Shown here: positions 11,724 to 12,333 of the stretch, piece after piece
Layout of the letters: each line of letters opens with the position of its first letter
How positions within the stretch are numbered: position 1 is the stretch's first letter
NCBI GenBank assembly: GCA_013151115.1
Contig: JAADIW010000158.1
Span: 1-12,333 of the forward strand
DNA length: 12,333 nt
From: Caldisericota bacterium
Lineage (GTDB): Bacteria > Bipolaricaulota > Bipolaricaulia > Bipolaricaulales > Bipolaricaulaceae
Direction: 5' to 3'
Program-made: the position numbers and the translations under genes
Notes under the pieces: model-generated
The model's input: the letters and a program-made list of their open reading frames with translations, nothing else
Database searches by the model: none
What the model was told of the DNA's origin: nothing

Positions 11724-12333
11724 TGCGACAGGCGTTCCATTATTTCGCGGCCGCGTTCGCCATCTTCCTCTTCTGGACTTTGATGTCGCTCGCGCTGGAG
11801 CTATCGCGGGGCTGGCCCCTGATCCCCTATCCCTGGGACGTCGCCGCCGCCGGGATCCAGTACTGGGATCAATGGATCGCCGCCTTCGCCTCCTCGGCCA
11901 GGCGCTTCTTCATCTCCCTGATCCTCTCCTTCGCCGTCGGCCTCCCGTTGGGGCTCCTGGTGGGGGCGAGCGAACGGCTCCACCGTTGGTTCTCGCCCCT
12001 GATCTACCTCCTCTATCCCATCCCCCCTATCGCCCTCCTCTTCTTCCTGTACATGGCCTTCGGGGTCGGGGAGACGGTCAAGGTGATCACCGTGAGCCTC
12101 ACCCTCTTCTTCCAGGTACTGGTGGCGGCCCACGGGGCGGCACGGAACATCTCCCCGAGCTACATACTGGCGGTCAGGACCGCGGGGGCGAACGCGCTCC
12201 AGCTACACCGCCACGTCATCCTCCCCGCCGTCCTTCCGGAGGTGTTCACCGCGGCCCGGGTCTCGGTGGGGCTGGGGATCACCATGCTTTACATCGCGGA
12301 GACGAAGCTCGGGATCCTGGGGGGGCCGGGGGC
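11723..12333 (+). CDS. ABC importer permease (SsuC/TauC-like), 3' end cut by the window edge
   Basis: 203 codons are visible and the frame is open to the last base. The first hydrophobic span is about residues 8-28; several further spans follow (for example RRFFISLILSFAVGLPLGLLVG and PIPPIALLFFLYMAFGVGE). The cytoplasmic EAA loop that docks on the ATPase is seen as AVRTAGANALQLHRHVILPAVLPEVF, with the conserved A-x-x-x-G-A and I-x-LP-A pattern of the binding-protein-dependent permease family. ATG 11723-11725 overlaps the ATPase stop as TGATG. About 50 C-terminal residues are probably missing. As the third gene of the operon it completes the importer. Confidence 0.92.
   Translation, partial: MRQAFHYFAAAFAIFLFWTLMSLALELSRGWPLIPYPWDVAAAGIQYWDQWIAAFASSARRFFISLILSFAVGLPLGLLVGASERLHRWFSPLIYLLYPIPPIALLFFLYMAFGVGETVKVITVSLTLFFQVLVAAHGAARNISPSYILAVRTAGANALQLHRHVILPAVLPEVFTAARVSVGLGITMLYIAETKLGILGGPG

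Noticed and set aside
1..12333. tRNA genes, CRISPR arrays, insertion sequences, attachment sites
   Set aside because: No cloverleaf-like sequence, regularly spaced repeats, transposase motifs or terminal inverted repeats were recognised; intergenic space is too small for most of them.

Overview
The window is GC-rich, tightly packed bacterial chromosome. It carries housekeeping genes (a primary sigma factor, topoisomerase I, a Maf nucleotide pyrophosphatase) and two ABC transport systems. Gene overlaps of 1 to 4 bases (TGATG, ATGA, TAATG) are common, and no stretch longer than about 200 bases lacks a gene. The solute-binding protein and one unknown protein have cleavable signal peptides without a lipobox cysteine, which hints at a diderm cell. 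I cannot name the organism. A deep-branching, possibly thermophilic lineage such as Bipolaricaulota (OP1) would fit the style, but that is a guess.

Layout. Bases 1-2781 (minus): an operon of a YgeY-type M20 hydrolase, an ABC-2 ATPase and an ABC-2 permease that runs off the left edge. Bases 2870-4380 (minus): a slipin (SPFH/stomatin) gene followed by a YycJ/WalJ-type metallo-beta-lactamase-fold nuclease gene broken by a one-base frameshift. Bases 4381-4577: divergent promoters for slipin and for the sigma factor gene (4578-5528, plus). The sigma gene overlaps tail to tail with topA (minus), which is coupled to maf. The maf gene and an HDAC-like deacetylase gene (plus) start divergently inside the same CCATGG at 8375-8380. 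The deacetylase gene overlaps tail to tail with a minus-strand pair: a 28-residue Trp/Cys-rich membrane mini-protein and a secreted protein of unknown function. A second divergent promoter region (9861-9975) then leads into a plus-strand SsuABC/TauABC/NMT1-like importer operon (binding protein, ATPase, truncated permease) that runs off the right edge.

Expression signals are unusually legible. Six candidate sigma70-type promoters can be read, five with exactly 17-base spacers. Three of them (maf, deacetylase, binding protein) place the start codon only 2-3 bases after the predicted transcription start, with no Shine-Dalgarno sequence, so those mRNAs look leaderless. The sigma factor, slipin, M20 hydrolase and mini-protein genes have leaders with clear ribosome binding sites.

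Most worth a second look: the shared CCATGG start with back-to-back leaderless promoters, the Trp/Cys-rich mini-protein coupled to an unknown secreted protein with a palindrome on its -10 box, and the yycJ frameshift that falls exactly on an in-frame -1 slippery heptamer (T TTC CCA). All promoter calls and family names come from reading the sequence; no searches were run.
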